The notes under the pieces are model-generated. The model had not been told where the DNA came from. It was given only the letters and a program-made list of their open reading frames with translations, and did no database searches. Positions 1-8,087 of a stretch of DNA of 64,000 nucleotides are shown one piece after another (within the stretch, counting starts at the first letter, position 1; each line of letters begins with the position of its first letter). Origin of the DNA: Salinilacustrithrix sp034522155 (GTDB taxonomy: Bacteria > Actinomycetota > Acidimicrobiia > Acidimicrobiales > Salinilacustritrichaceae); the NCBI GenBank assembly GCA_034522155.1, contig JAXHLP010000005.1, positions 62,001 through 126,000 of the forward strand, written 5' to 3'. The translations under genes were made by a program, and so were the position numbers.

Positions 1-191
1 AGACCGTCGACCTCGGGCGGCTGGGCGCCGTCGTCCGGATCGGCAAGGGCGAGGAGATCCGCACCGAGATCAGCGCCAAGTTCACCCCCGAGCGCATCCA
101 GTCCGAGCTGTGGGACAACGGCTTCGTGGTCGAGGAGACCTGGCGGGCCGACCCCGGGTTCCTCCTGGTACTCGCTCACCCGTACTGCTGA
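1..191 (+). CDS. egtD: EgtD-like L-histidine N-methyltransferase, C-terminal end (partial)
   Basis: Only the last 62 codons are present, reading from base 3 to a TGA. The segment EIRTEISAKFTPERI matches the conserved C-terminal part of EgtD, the SAM-dependent enzyme that trimethylates histidine to hercynine, the first step of ergothioneine synthesis in actinobacteria. The methyltransferase core is outside the window. It converges on the minus-strand ferredoxin gene with only 3 bases between the stop codons. The family call rests on this short tail alone; ergothioneine would fit the peroxide and iron theme that follows. Confidence 0.7.
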   Translation, partial: TVDLGRLGAVVRIGKGEEIRTEISAKFTPERIQSELWDNGFVVEETWRADPGFLLVLAHPYC

Positions 192-194
192 CCA

Positions 195-539
195 CTACGA
201 GGCGAGGTGTGCCCGGGCCTTCTTGATCGCCTTGTCGCGCTTCTTCTTCTTGGTCACGACGTTCAGCTTCGAGCCGTCCTTCGGGCGGGTGCCATGACGA
301 GCGTGCTTCGCGACCTTCGGCGCATGCTTCGACTTGACGCCCTCGACCACCACCGGCTTCTCGCTGGCGGGGGCGAGGACGGCGACGGGGCCGTCGCAGA
401 CGTCCAGACACTTGGTGCGGGCCACGTCGAGCCCCTCGAGCGCGTCGACGAGCGCCTTGAAGCGTGTGCGCTCGTCCTTGGCGCAGTCGTTGCCCGCACA
501 GATCGCGACAGGCGGGGACTCAGGAGATGGCGTAGTCAC
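195..539 (-). CDS. Thioredoxin-fold [2Fe-2S] ferredoxin-like protein
   Basis: A 114-residue protein with a GTG start. It has four cysteines in the order C14-x4-C19 and C44-x3-C48, the pattern of thioredoxin-like [2Fe-2S] ferredoxins (COG3411 type). The C-terminal third is very basic (KKKKRDKAIKKA), which is not part of the usual domain. Its start lies 20 bases inside the end of the upstream ferritin-like gene, so the two are almost certainly translated from one message. Known biology: bacterioferritin normally pairs with the small Bfd ferredoxin for iron release. Inferred: this protein may be an unrelated stand-in electron donor for its ferritin partner. Confidence 0.75.
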   Translation of the reverse strand: MTTPSPESPPVAICAGNDCAKDERTRFKALVDALEGLDVARTKCLDVCDGPVAVLAPASEKPVVVEGVKSKHAPKVAKHARHGTRPKDGSKLNVVTKKKKRDKAIKKARAHLAS

Positions 540-963
540 GGAGCATCTTGTTGAGCTCGATGAGATGCCCTTCCTCCGCGCCGATCTGGGTGCGGGCGTA
601 CTCTTCGAGGTAGATGGAGCGGTCGGCGGCCAGCTTCAGCAGGCGGCGGTACAGGTTGATCGCCCGCTGCTCGTGGGTGATCGATTCGCGCAGGATCGCA
701 TCGACGGAGTGGTCGTGGGTCTCCTCGATGGGTGCGATGCCCTGGTCGGGGTGGCCGCCGAGGCCGGTGAGGATCTCGCCCGCCTGGGTCGCGTGCTGGA
801 GGGACTCGGCCGCCTGGGTCTGCATGAAGTCGACCAGCGGGATCCGGTTCGGCCCGGTGATGACCAGTGAGTAGTGGGTGTAGCGGACGACGCCGGACAG
901 CTCGGCCCGGAGGATCTCGTTGAGCACGGGGACGACGTCGTCGGTGGGGAGGATCGGTTCCAT
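520..963 (-). CDS. Bacterioferritin-like diiron protein
   Basis: A 147-residue four-helix-bundle protein of the ferritin/bacterioferritin superfamily, expected to oxidise Fe(II) and store or detoxify iron in the cytoplasm. Candidate ligands are E21 in helix A, E98 and the E130-x2-H133 pair. In helix B the usual ExxH is shifted to E53-x3-H57, with Ser at the canonical Glu position, so that site needs checking. No Met stands at the haem-ligand position, so haem binding is unlikely. A TACCGT box at 972-977 lies 8 nt before the ATG, suggesting a leaderless message. It overlaps the ferredoxin gene downstream and is divergent from ahpC. Confidence 0.8.
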   Translation of the reverse strand: MEPILPTDDVVPVLNEILRAELSGVVRYTHYSLVITGPNRIPLVDFMQTQAAESLQHATQAGEILTGLGGHPDQGIAPIEETHDHSVDAILRESITHEQRAINLYRRLLKLAADRSIYLEEYARTQIGAEEGHLIELNKMLRDYAIS

Positions 964-1007
964 CGCTGCTCACGGTAGTGGGGCGGGGTGTCTGGGCGAC
1001 TTGCGCG

Positions 1008-1035
1008 CAGTCTGATAGGAAAGCCTATCAGACTG
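1008..1035. promoter_or_regulatory. Perfect 12-bp inverted repeat between divergent ferritin and ahpC genes
   Basis: Arms CAGTCTGATAGG (1008-1019) and CCTATCAGACTG (1024-1035) are perfect complements with a 4-nt AAAG spacer. It lies between divergent promoters, so it is read as an operator and not a terminator. The core AGG-N4-CCT recurs at 3415-3430 beyond ahpF. A metal- or peroxide-sensing repressor is a reasonable guess; no specific regulator can be named. Confidence 0.6.
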
Positions 1036-1081
1036 GATGAACGTGACCAATGTCATGGTGTCGGTCCGTGGGAGCCGGATA

Positions 1082-1117
1082 ATCTGCAACGGCATATAAA
1101 CAACAAGCGTTGCAGAT
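1082..1117 (+). promoter_or_regulatory. ahpC promoter: inverted repeat bracketing a TATAAA -10 box
   Basis: Arms ATCTGCAACG (1082-1091) and CGTTGCAGAT (1108-1117) are perfect 10-bp complements. The 16-nt spacer holds TATAAA at 1095-1100, the most AT-rich hexamer nearby and a good -10 candidate. A dimeric regulator bound here would cover the transcription start. A Shine-Dalgarno-like GAAAGG (1121-1126) follows, before the ATG at 1136. Which regulator binds is unknown; a peroxide sensor is plausible from context. Confidence 0.55.
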
Positions 1118-1135
1118 CATGAAAGGCAGCCGTCC

Positions 1136-1699
1136 ATGTCCGTCATCAGCACCGAGATCAAGCCCTTCCAGGCCACCGCCTTCCACGACGGCGAGTTCGT
1201 CGACGTGTCGAGCGACGACCTCGAGGGTCAGTGGTCGATCGTGTTCTTCTACCCGGCCGACTTCACCTTCGTGTGTCCCACCGAGCTCGGCGACCTCGCC
1301 GACCACTACGACGAGTTCAAGAAGCTCGGAGCCGAGGTGTACTCGGTCTCCACCGACACCCACTTCGTGCACAAGGCGTGGCACGCCACCTCGGAGACGA
1401 TCGGCAAGATCCCGTTCCCGATGATCGGCGATCCCACCGGCACGATCACCAACAACTTCGAGAACATGCGCCCGAACGAGGGCGTCGCCGATCGCGGCAC
1501 GTTCGTGATCGACCCCGACGGCATCATCCAGCTCGTCGAGATCACCCCCGAGGGTGTCGGCCGCAACGCCGCCGAGCTGCTCCGCAAGGTGCGCGCTGCG
1601 GTCTACGTGCGTGAGCACCCCAACGAGGTCTGCCCCGCCAAGTGGGAGGAGGGCGAGAAGACCCTGGCCCCGTCGCTGGACCTCGTCGGCAAGATCTAG
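1136..1699 (+). CDS. ahpC: Alkyl hydroperoxide reductase AhpC (2-Cys peroxiredoxin)
   Basis: A 187-residue typical 2-Cys peroxiredoxin, the usual length for AhpC. Peroxidatic C47 lies in FVCPTE, and resolving C166 lies in NEVCPAKW near the C terminus. It reduces hydrogen peroxide, organic peroxides and peroxynitrite in the cytoplasm and is re-reduced by AhpF, encoded next. GAAAGG sits 9 nt before the ATG, supporting this start. The promoter contains two palindromes, implying regulated expression. A double-hairpin element follows the stop and separates it from ahpF. Confidence 0.97.
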   Translation: MSVISTEIKPFQATAFHDGEFVDVSSDDLEGQWSIVFFYPADFTFVCPTELGDLADHYDEFKKLGAEVYSVSTDTHFVHKAWHATSETIGKIPFPMIGDPTGTITNNFENMRPNEGVADRGTFVIDPDGIIQLVEITPEGVGRNAAELLRKVRAAVYVREHPNEVCPAKWEEGEKTLAPSLDLVGKI

Positions 1700-1708
1700 C
1701 CGTTCGTC

Positions 1709-1758
1709 GGCCCCTGGAGGGCCTCCTCACCTCTGCAGTGTTCGCCCGGGGCTCACAC
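1709..1758 (+). repeat. Double-hairpin element, copy 1 (between ahpC and ahpF)
   Basis: Hairpin A (1709-1723) has stem GGCCC/GGGCC with a 5-nt loop. After exactly 14 nt comes hairpin B (1738-1758): outer stem GTGT/ACAC, symmetric TC/TC internal mismatch, inner stem GCC/GGC, 3-nt loop. The architecture matches the elements at 20906, 21007, 27214 and 52343, although the stem sequences differ. It may attenuate or terminate between the two genes; that role is inferred. Confidence 0.7.
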
Positions 1759-1783
1759 CTCGCCCCTCGACCCCCTTGGTTCC

Positions 1784-3367
1784 ATGCTCGACACATCCCT
1801 TGCTGAACAACTCGACGCCCACCTCGACAACGTGACCCACCCGGTCGAGCTGGTCGCGTCGCTCGATGATTCGGACAAGTCCGACGAGCTCCGCGACCTG
1901 CTCACCGAGATCGCCGGCATGTCCGAGCAGATCTCGGTCGACGTCGACGGCGATGCCGATCGACGGCCCTCGTTCGCCATCCGCCGGGCAGGCACCGATG
2001 TGGAAGTCACCTTCGCCGGCGTGCCCCTCGGGCACGAGTTCACCTCGCTCGTGCTCGCGCTCCTCCACGTCGGCGGCCACCCGCCGAAGCTGTCCGACGA
2101 GACGGCCGAGGCCATCCGGTCGCTCGGTGGCGAGATGCAGTTCGAGACGTTCGTCTCGCTGTCGTGCCAGAACTGCCCCGACGTCGTCCAGGCGCTCAAC
2201 ATGATGAGCGTGCTCAACCCGAGCATCCGCCACACCGCCATCGACGGCGCGGCGTTCCCGGACGAAGCCGACGAGCGCGGGGTGGCTTCGGTGCCCGCCG
2301 TTTTCCTCGACGGTGAGCTCTGGGAGCAGGGTCGCATGACCCTCGACGAGATCGTCGCCAAGCTCGACACCGGCAGCGCCGAGCGTGCCGCCGAGGAGAT
2401 CGCGGGCAAGGACCCGTTCGACGTCCTGGTCGTCGGTGGGGGTCCCGCCGGCGCGTCGGCGGCGATCTACGCGTCGCGCAAGGGCATCCGCACCGGCCTG
2501 GTCGCCGAGCGCTTCGGCGGTCAGGTCGCCGACACCATGGGCATCGAGAACCTGATCTCGGTTCCCTACACCGAGGGCCCGAAGCTGGTGAACGCGCTCG
2601 AGGCCCACGTCGACGAGTACGGCGTCGACGTCATGAAGCTCCAGCGTGCCGCCGGACTGAACCTGGCTGGCGAGGAGGGCGGCCTGGTCGAGGTCGCGCT
2701 CGAGAACGGCGCATCGCTGCGGTCCCGGACCGTGGTCCTGTCGACCGGTGCGCGGTGGCGCAAGCTCGGCGTCCCCGGCGAGGACGAGTACGCCAACAAC
2801 GGCGTCCACTTCTGCCCCCACTGCGACGGCCCCTTCTACAAGGGCAAGCACGTCGCGGTGATCGGCGGTGGCAACTCCGGCGTCGAGGCGGCCATCGACC
2901 TCGCTGGCATCGTCGGCCACGTCACCGTCATCGAGTTCACCGACGGACTCATCGCCGACGACGTGCTCCAGCGCAAGCTGCACAGCCTCGACAACGTCGA
3001 TGTCGTCCTCAGCGCGCAGACCACCGACATCACCGGCGACGGCACGAAGGTCGACGGGCTCGTCTACACCGCCCGCGAGACCGGCAAGTCGCACCGACTC
3101 GACCTCGACGGGATCTTCGTCCAGATCGGCCTGCTCCCCAACACCGAGTGGCTCGAGGGCAGCGTCGAGCTGTCCGACCGCGGCGAGGTCGTCATCGACG
3201 AACGGGGCCGGACGTCGGTGCCCGGCGTGTTCGCCGCCGGCGACTGCACCACCGTCCCCTACAAGCAGATCGTGATCTCGCTGGGGGCGGGGTCGACGGC
3301 GGCGCTGTCAGCCTTCGATCACCTGATCCGCACGTCGGTGCCGGTCGGGGCATCCGTCGCCAGCTGA
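1784..3367 (+). CDS. ahpF: Alkyl hydroperoxide reductase subunit F (AhpF)
   Basis: A 527-residue flavoprotein that passes electrons from NADH through FAD to AhpC. The N-terminal double thioredoxin-fold domain has the C128-QN-C131 dithiol. The thioredoxin-reductase-like half has an FAD motif GGGPAG (218-223), redox pair C344-PH-C347 and nucleotide motif GGGNSG (361-366). Length and order match AhpF of enterobacteria (about 521 residues). No clear Shine-Dalgarno is visible before the ATG, and the upstream double-hairpin element ends only 25 nt away. A strong terminator hairpin follows at 3472. Confidence 0.96.
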   Translation: MLDTSLAEQLDAHLDNVTHPVELVASLDDSDKSDELRDLLTEIAGMSEQISVDVDGDADRRPSFAIRRAGTDVEVTFAGVPLGHEFTSLVLALLHVGGHPPKLSDETAEAIRSLGGEMQFETFVSLSCQNCPDVVQALNMMSVLNPSIRHTAIDGAAFPDEADERGVASVPAVFLDGELWEQGRMTLDEIVAKLDTGSAERAAEEIAGKDPFDVLVVGGGPAGASAAIYASRKGIRTGLVAERFGGQVADTMGIENLISVPYTEGPKLVNALEAHVDEYGVDVMKLQRAAGLNLAGEEGGLVEVALENGASLRSRTVVLSTGARWRKLGVPGEDEYANNGVHFCPHCDGPFYKGKHVAVIGGGNSGVEAAIDLAGIVGHVTVIEFTDGLIADDVLQRKLHSLDNVDVVLSAQTTDITGDGTKVDGLVYTARETGKSHRLDLDGIFVQIGLLPNTEWLEGSVELSDRGEVVIDERGRTSVPGVFAAGDCTTVPYKQIVISLGAGSTAALSAFDHLIRTSVPVGASVAS

Positions 3368-3414
3368 TCCGCCCACCGCTCACCCGCGGAGGGTTGATCG
3401 ACTCGAACCATTGT

Positions 3415-3430
3415 GTAAGGTAACCCTTAC
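3415..3430. promoter_or_regulatory. Palindrome GTAAGG-N4-CCTTAC downstream of ahpF
   Basis: Perfect 6-bp arms around TAAC. It shares the AGG-N4-CCT core and AT-rich flanks with the palindrome at 1013-1030, so it may bind the same regulator. It sits between ahpF and the antiporter operon, upstream of the latter. DtxR/IdeR-type boxes contain related half-sites, but the match is too loose to name one. Confidence 0.4.
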
Positions 3431-3471
3431 GCTCGCTGGTACAGGGACTGGTGGGTGACAGCAGGAGCCGA

Positions 3472-3504
3472 CCCGCCCACGTGTCCTACCGCCACGTGGG
3501 CGGG
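3472..3504 (+). terminator. Rho-independent-like terminator after ahpF
   Basis: Perfect 12-bp arms CCCGCCCACGTG and CACGTGGGCGGG flank a 9-nt loop and are followed by GGCTTCTTCC. The T-rich tail is weak, as is usual in high-GC actinobacteria. It would end the ahpCF transcript before the antiporter operon. Confidence 0.65.
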
Positions 3505-3566
3505 GGCTTCTTCCCCGATCGACACCACCGAACGCGACGGCCGGCGACAGCGGCCACAATGGGTGA

Positions 3567-4049
3567 ATGGCCGAGATCACCGAGATCCAGCTCCCCGGCG
3601 TCGGCGTCCGCTACGAGTTCACCAGCGCCGATGGCGACAACGTCGGCGTCATCTGCCATCACGGCGGGCGGCGCGAGATCGTCGTCTACGCCAAGGACGA
3701 TCCTGACCGTGCCCAATCCGTGACCGCGCTCAACGCCGACGACAGCCGGACGCTCAGCGAGCTCCTCGGCGCCAGCCAGGTCACCGAGGCAATGAGTGCG
3801 GTCGAACAGCGCATCGAGGGGCTCGCCCTCGACTGGCTCGAGATCGAGGCCGGCTCACCCCTCGACGGACGCACCATCGGCGACGGCCAACTCCGCACCC
3901 GCACCGGCACCTCGGTGGTCGCCGTCATCCGTGGCGACTCGACCGAACCGGCGCCCGGACCGGAGTACGTCTTCCACGCGGGGGATGTCGCCGTGGCGGT
4001 GGGGACCCCCGACGGGCTCGAGCAACTCCGACACGAACTCAAGTCGTGA
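3567..4049 (+). CDS. TrkA-C domain regulatory subunit of a cation/proton antiporter
   Basis: A 160-residue soluble protein. The C-terminal half (about 85-158, from LDWLEIEAGSPLDG to VGTPDGLEQL) is a TrkA-C/RCK-C ligand-binding domain. The N-terminal part resembles the companion domain of KhtT-like regulatory subunits. It overlaps the antiporter gene by 4 bases (GTGA), so translation is coupled. Known for the family: such subunits gate CPA2 antiporters in response to nucleotides or pH. A CACAAT box stands 6 nt before the ATG, suggesting a near-leaderless transcript. Confidence 0.8.
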   Translation: MAEITEIQLPGVGVRYEFTSADGDNVGVICHHGGRREIVVYAKDDPDRAQSVTALNADDSRTLSELLGASQVTEAMSAVEQRIEGLALDWLEIEAGSPLDGRTIGDGQLRTRTGTSVVAVIRGDSTEPAPGPEYVFHAGDVAVAVGTPDGLEQLRHELKS

Positions 4050-5251
4050 TCGCCCTCGTCGTCGGCGCCGCCGGCGGTGACGTTGCGCTGGCGTTCATCG
4101 AGATCGGCGCGGTCGTGCTCGCGCTCGCCGGCCTGTCCCGCGTGGCCGAGCGCCTGGGAATCACTGCGATTCCCCTCTACCTCCTCGCCGGCCTCGCCAT
4201 CGGCGAAGGCGGGGTCGCGACGCTTGTCGTCTCCGAGGACTTCATCTCCCTCGCCGCACAGATCGGCGTGCTCTTGTTGCTGTTCACGCTCGGACTCGAA
4301 TACACGGGTGACGAGCTGCGCACCGGCCTGCGGACCGGGGTCATCCCCGGGCTGGTCGACGCGCTCGCGAACTTCCTCCCGGGCCTCGGTCTGGGCCTCT
4401 TGCTCGGGTGGGAGCCGACCGCCGCCATCCTCCTCGGTGGCGTCACCTGGATCAGCTCTTCCGGGGTCATCTCCAAGGTGCTGGGCGACCTCAGGCGGCT
4501 CGGCAACCGCGAAACCCCGTCGGTCCTCAACGTGCTCGTCTTCGAGGACCTGGCGATGGCGGTCTATCTGCCGATCGTCGCGGCGCTCATCGCCGACCAG
4601 ACCGCCAGCGCGACCGTGATCACCGTCGCCATCGCGCTGGTCGCCGTCTCCTTCATCCTCGTCGCCGCGATCCGCTGGGGTGAACAGCTCAGCGCGTTGC
4701 TCGCGCCCGGCAGCGACGAATCGTTGCTGCTCACGGTGTTCGGGCTCACGCTGCTCGTGGGCGGGCTGGCCGAACAGGTCCAGGTCTCCAGCGCCATCGG
4801 TGCGTTCCTCGTCGGCATCGCGCTGTCCGGGCGGGTCCGTGACCGGGCCGAGGAACTGATCGGGCCGCTTCGAGATCTGTTCGCCGCCACCTTCTTCCTG
4901 TTCTTCTCGTTCCAGATCGAACCATCCACGGTGTTCGGCGCCCTGGTGCCCGCCGTCGGACTCGGCATCGTGACGGCAGCGACGAAGCTCGTCTCGGGCC
5001 ACGTGTCGGCAGCGAAGATGGGCGTCGGCCCAGCCGGTCGTATGCGTGCCGGCACCGCGCTGATCGCGCGAGGCGAGTTCTCGATCGTGATCGCATCGCT
5101 GGGCGTGGGGCTCGCCGACGGCGAAGACCTCGGCGCGCTCGCGGCTGCGTACGTGTTGCTCACCGCCGTCGTCGGGCCGCTGCTGGCCAAGTACAGCGAC
5201 TCGCTACCCCAGCTGTCGCGGCGTCGAGCCCGTCCACGGTCACCCGCATGA
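4046..5251 (+). CDS. CPA2-family cation/proton antiporter (KhtU/KefB-like)
   Basis: A 401-residue integral membrane protein with about 12 hydrophobic segments, starting at GTG. The order of segments and motifs such as LFTLGLEYTGDELRTG, GVTWISSSGVISKVL and RGEFSIVIASLG matches Na+/H+ exchanger-like CPA2 transporters. It has no C-terminal TrkA-N domain. Instead the separate upstream TrkA-C protein probably regulates it, as in KhtTU. The likely role is K+ or Na+ efflux in exchange for protons at the cytoplasmic membrane. Its stop overlaps the next start (ATGA). Confidence 0.88.
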   Translation: MIALVVGAAGGDVALAFIEIGAVVLALAGLSRVAERLGITAIPLYLLAGLAIGEGGVATLVVSEDFISLAAQIGVLLLLFTLGLEYTGDELRTGLRTGVIPGLVDALANFLPGLGLGLLLGWEPTAAILLGGVTWISSSGVISKVLGDLRRLGNRETPSVLNVLVFEDLAMAVYLPIVAALIADQTASATVITVAIALVAVSFILVAAIRWGEQLSALLAPGSDESLLLTVFGLTLLVGGLAEQVQVSSAIGAFLVGIALSGRVRDRAEELIGPLRDLFAATFFLFFSFQIEPSTVFGALVPAVGLGIVTAATKLVSGHVSAAKMGVGPAGRMRAGTALIARGEFSIVIASLGVGLADGEDLGALAAAYVLLTAVVGPLLAKYSDSLPQLSRRRARPRSPA

Positions 5252-5628
5252 TCCTGCGGGGACTCTGGCTCGTGCTCGGGCTCGCCTGCGTCGGCCTCGG
5301 CGGCATCGGGGTCGTGGTGCCCGGTCTGCCGACCACGGTCTTCTTCATCTGCGCCGCCGCGTGCTTCACCCGGTCGAGCCCCCGGCTCGAAGCCTGGGTG
5401 CTCGACCTCCCCGGCATCGGCCCCATGGTGCGCGACTACCGCGCCGGCCTCGGCATGCCCCGCCGCGCCAAGCGCTTCGCCGTCGCCTCGATCGTCGTCT
5501 TCGCCGGCCTCGCCGTGTTGCTCGCGCTCGACGGCTGGTTGACCCGCGCCACCGTCGCCGTGGCCGCGCTCATCGGCATCGCCGTCATCCTCCTCCGGAT
5601 CCCCACGCGCGAGCGCGTCGAGCAGTGA
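5248..5628 (+). CDS. DUF454 (YbaN-like) inner-membrane protein
   Basis: A 126-residue protein with three to four hydrophobic helices. The segment GGIGVVVPGLPTTVFFICAAACFTRSSPRLE is the DUF454 signature (its motif core is PGLPTT). The family is widespread and uncharacterised. It is the third member of the antiporter operon, overlapping the antiporter stop by 4 bases, so a role near ion or pH homeostasis may be guessed, but nothing in the protein proves it. Confidence 0.85.
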   Translation: MILRGLWLVLGLACVGLGGIGVVVPGLPTTVFFICAAACFTRSSPRLEAWVLDLPGIGPMVRDYRAGLGMPRRAKRFAVASIVVFAGLAVLLALDGWLTRATVAVAALIGIAVILLRIPTRERVEQ

Positions 5629-5735
5629 ACGCCCGGAGTGCGGGTTCACCGACAGGGCAGTGATCGCGGCGGTCGCCTTCGCTCCGGACGATCGCTCTGG
5701 GCACGACGAGTGAAACGCGTTCTAGTGTCCTCGAC

Positions 5736-8009
5736 GTGGCGAACGAGACCTCCATCAACCTGTCCCTGGCCGATTCCACAATGGCGCCGTCGCGCCCGCC
5801 GTACCGTGCCGATGCACCGAACGTCGTCGTCATCGTGCTCGACGATCTCGGCTTCGCCCAGCTCGGCTGCTACGGGTCCGATCTCGAGACCCCGAACCTC
5901 GACCGGCTGGCCGAGCGGGGCCTGCGGTTCACGAACTTCCACACCACCGCCATCTGCTCGCCGACCCGGGCGTGCCTGCTGACCGGGCGGAACCACCATC
6001 GCGTCGGGATGGGGATGCTGCCCGACATGCCGATCCCGTACCCGGCCTACACGGGGCAGTTCCCGGACTCCGCGGGCACGATGGCCCAGATCCTGCTCGA
6101 CGCGGGCTGGTCGACCACGGCGATCGGCAAGTGGCACCTCGTGCCCCGCGACCAGCGCGCCACCGGGCCGTTCCACATGTGGCCCACCCGCCTCGGCTTC
6201 GAGCGCTACTACGGCTTCCTCAACGGCGAGACCAACCAGTGGACCCCCAACCTCGTGCGCGATCAGACCCACATCGAGCCGCCGCGCACACCGGAGGAGG
6301 GGTACCACCTCGAGGCCGACCTGGCCGACGAAGCGATCGCGATGCTGCGCGATCGCCGCCTCCACCAGCCCGATCGACCGTTCTTCCTCTGGTACGCCAC
6401 CGCCGCGCCGCACGCACCCCACCAGGCGCCCGCGGAGTGGATCGACCGGTTCGCCGGCCAGTTCGACGACGGCTGGGACGCGTGGCGCGAGCGGACCTTC
6501 GAGCGCCAGAAGGAGCTCGGCATCGTCCCTGCCGACGCCACCCTGTCCGACCGTCCGTCGTGGGTCGAGGCGTGGGACGACCTCGACGCCGACCGCCAGC
6601 GGCTGTACTCGCGGATGATGGAGTGCTTCGCCGGGTTCCTCGCCCACGCCGATCACCACATCGGGCGGATCCTCGACGAGATCGAGGCCTCGGGCCAGCT
6701 CGAGAACACGATCGTGGTGACGGTGTCCGACAACGGTTGCTCGGCCGAGGGCGGCCCGAACGGGAGCTGGAACCAGCTCCGGCACTACATCGGAGACGGC
6801 GACGACGACCTCGACGCCGAGCTCGCCCACTACGACGACCTCGGCGGGTTCCGCTCGAGCGGGCACTTCCCGTGGGGTTGGGCGCTCGCGGGCAACACGC
6901 CGTTCCGCCGCTGGAAGCGGTACACGTTCGAGGGTGGGGTGCGCGACCCGCTGATCGTGTCGTGGCCGGACGGGCTGGGCGACCAGGGTGGGATCCGCGA
7001 CCAGTACTGCCACGCCGTCGATCTCCTACCCACGGTGCTCGACCTGGTCGACGTCGACGTGCCCGCCGAGCTCGGCGGTGTTCCCCAGATGTCGATCGAT
7101 GGCGTGACGATCCGTGACGTCCTCGCCGATGCCGCCACCGCCGCGCCCCGGAATCAGCAGTACTACGAGTGCTGGGGGAGCCGGGCCATCTACCGCGACG
7201 GCTGGAAGGCGGTCACCAACCACGTCAACCAGCTCACCGCCGCCGAGCGCGACAACATCGAGGGCAGCGCCAGCTTCGCCGACGACGAATGGCAGCTGTT
7301 CGACACCACCACCGACTTCAGCGAGTCGCACGACCTGGCGTCGACGCATCCGGGCACGCTCGCCGAACTCGTCGAGCTGTGGCACGAGGAGGCCGAGCGG
7401 AACCAGGTGCTGCCGCTCGACGACGGGCGCGACAGTCGAATCGCCCAGCTGCATCTGCCCTGGCTCAGCTTCCAGGGCACCTACCACCTCCGTCGGGGCG
7501 ACAAGCTCCACGAGTCGAACGGCCCAGTGCTCGCGTTCGGGTTCCGCATGGTGGCCTGGTTCGAGGACGACCTCGAACCGACGGCGAGCGGGGTGTTGTG
7601 CGAGCAGGGCGACTGGATCGCCGGGTGGGCGTGGTTCCTCTCCGGCGGCATCCTGACCTGGAGCTTCGTGTTCGACGGCAACGAGACCCGGATCGAAGCT
7701 GCGGTGCCGGCCGGGACCCGGTTGGTGTCGCTCGACGGCACCCCTCGCGCCGACGGTGGACTCGACCTCGTGCTCCGGGCCGACGACACGGTGATCGCCG
7801 AGGGGGCCTTCGACGGGGCGGTGCCGCTGGCGATCGCCCCCGATGGCGCATTCCTGACCGTGGGCTACGGCCGGACCTTCCCGGTGGTGGAGGACTACGA
7901 GCCGCCCGCCGATGCGCCGGGTTCCTTGGGCGGGATCCGCATCGATGTCGGCCCGCCGCCGCCCCTCGACTTCGACGCCGAGCTCGAACGGGTCATGCGA
8001 CACCAGTGA
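5736..8009 (+). CDS. Arylsulfatase (FGly-dependent, type I sulfatase)
   Basis: A 757-residue sulfatase hydrolysing sulfate esters. The modification motif C74-S-P-T-R is present, so C74 is expected to become formylglycine. Metal-binding D36-D37 lies in VIVLDDLGFA, and SDNGCS holds further ligands. It resembles the large AtsA-like arylsulfatases of mycobacteria, with a beta-rich C-terminal addition. No signal peptide or lipobox is visible, so it should act in the cytoplasm. TAGTGT (5723-5728) lies exactly 7 nt before the GTG, supporting this start and a leaderless message. No sulfatase-modifying enzyme is encoded in the window. Confidence 0.92.
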   Translation: MANETSINLSLADSTMAPSRPPYRADAPNVVVIVLDDLGFAQLGCYGSDLETPNLDRLAERGLRFTNFHTTAICSPTRACLLTGRNHHRVGMGMLPDMPIPYPAYTGQFPDSAGTMAQILLDAGWSTTAIGKWHLVPRDQRATGPFHMWPTRLGFERYYGFLNGETNQWTPNLVRDQTHIEPPRTPEEGYHLEADLADEAIAMLRDRRLHQPDRPFFLWYATAAPHAPHQAPAEWIDRFAGQFDDGWDAWRERTFERQKELGIVPADATLSDRPSWVEAWDDLDADRQRLYSRMMECFAGFLAHADHHIGRILDEIEASGQLENTIVVTVSDNGCSAEGGPNGSWNQLRHYIGDGDDDLDAELAHYDDLGGFRSSGHFPWGWALAGNTPFRRWKRYTFEGGVRDPLIVSWPDGLGDQGGIRDQYCHAVDLLPTVLDLVDVDVPAELGGVPQMSIDGVTIRDVLADAATAAPRNQQYYECWGSRAIYRDGWKAVTNHVNQLTAAERDNIEGSASFADDEWQLFDTTTDFSESHDLASTHPGTLAELVELWHEEAERNQVLPLDDGRDSRIAQLHLPWLSFQGTYHLRRGDKLHESNGPVLAFGFRMVAWFEDDLEPTASGVLCEQGDWIAGWAWFLSGGILTWSFVFDGNETRIEAAVPAGTRLVSLDGTPRADGGLDLVLRADDTVIAEGAFDGAVPLAIAPDGAFLTVGYGRTFPVVEDYEPPADAPGSLGGIRIDVGPPPPLDFDAELERVMRHQ

Positions 8010-8087
8010 GGTGCGCCGCGGTGCGGCCTCCTGGTCGGCGTCGAGGGTACCGGTGGGCTTCGGGGCGTGGTGCGCCAGGATGGGGTG

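Noticed and set aside
1008..1035. Reading the 12-bp inverted repeat as a terminator
   Set aside because: It lies between divergent starts, not after a gene end, and has no T-tract.
1727..3094. Long minus-strand open frame opposite ahpF
   Set aside because: Antisense shadow of a strongly supported gene; composition is rich in Val/Asp/Arg with no family motif. The same holds for the frames at 5646-7013, 7026-8213 and 22503-25037 on the minus strand.
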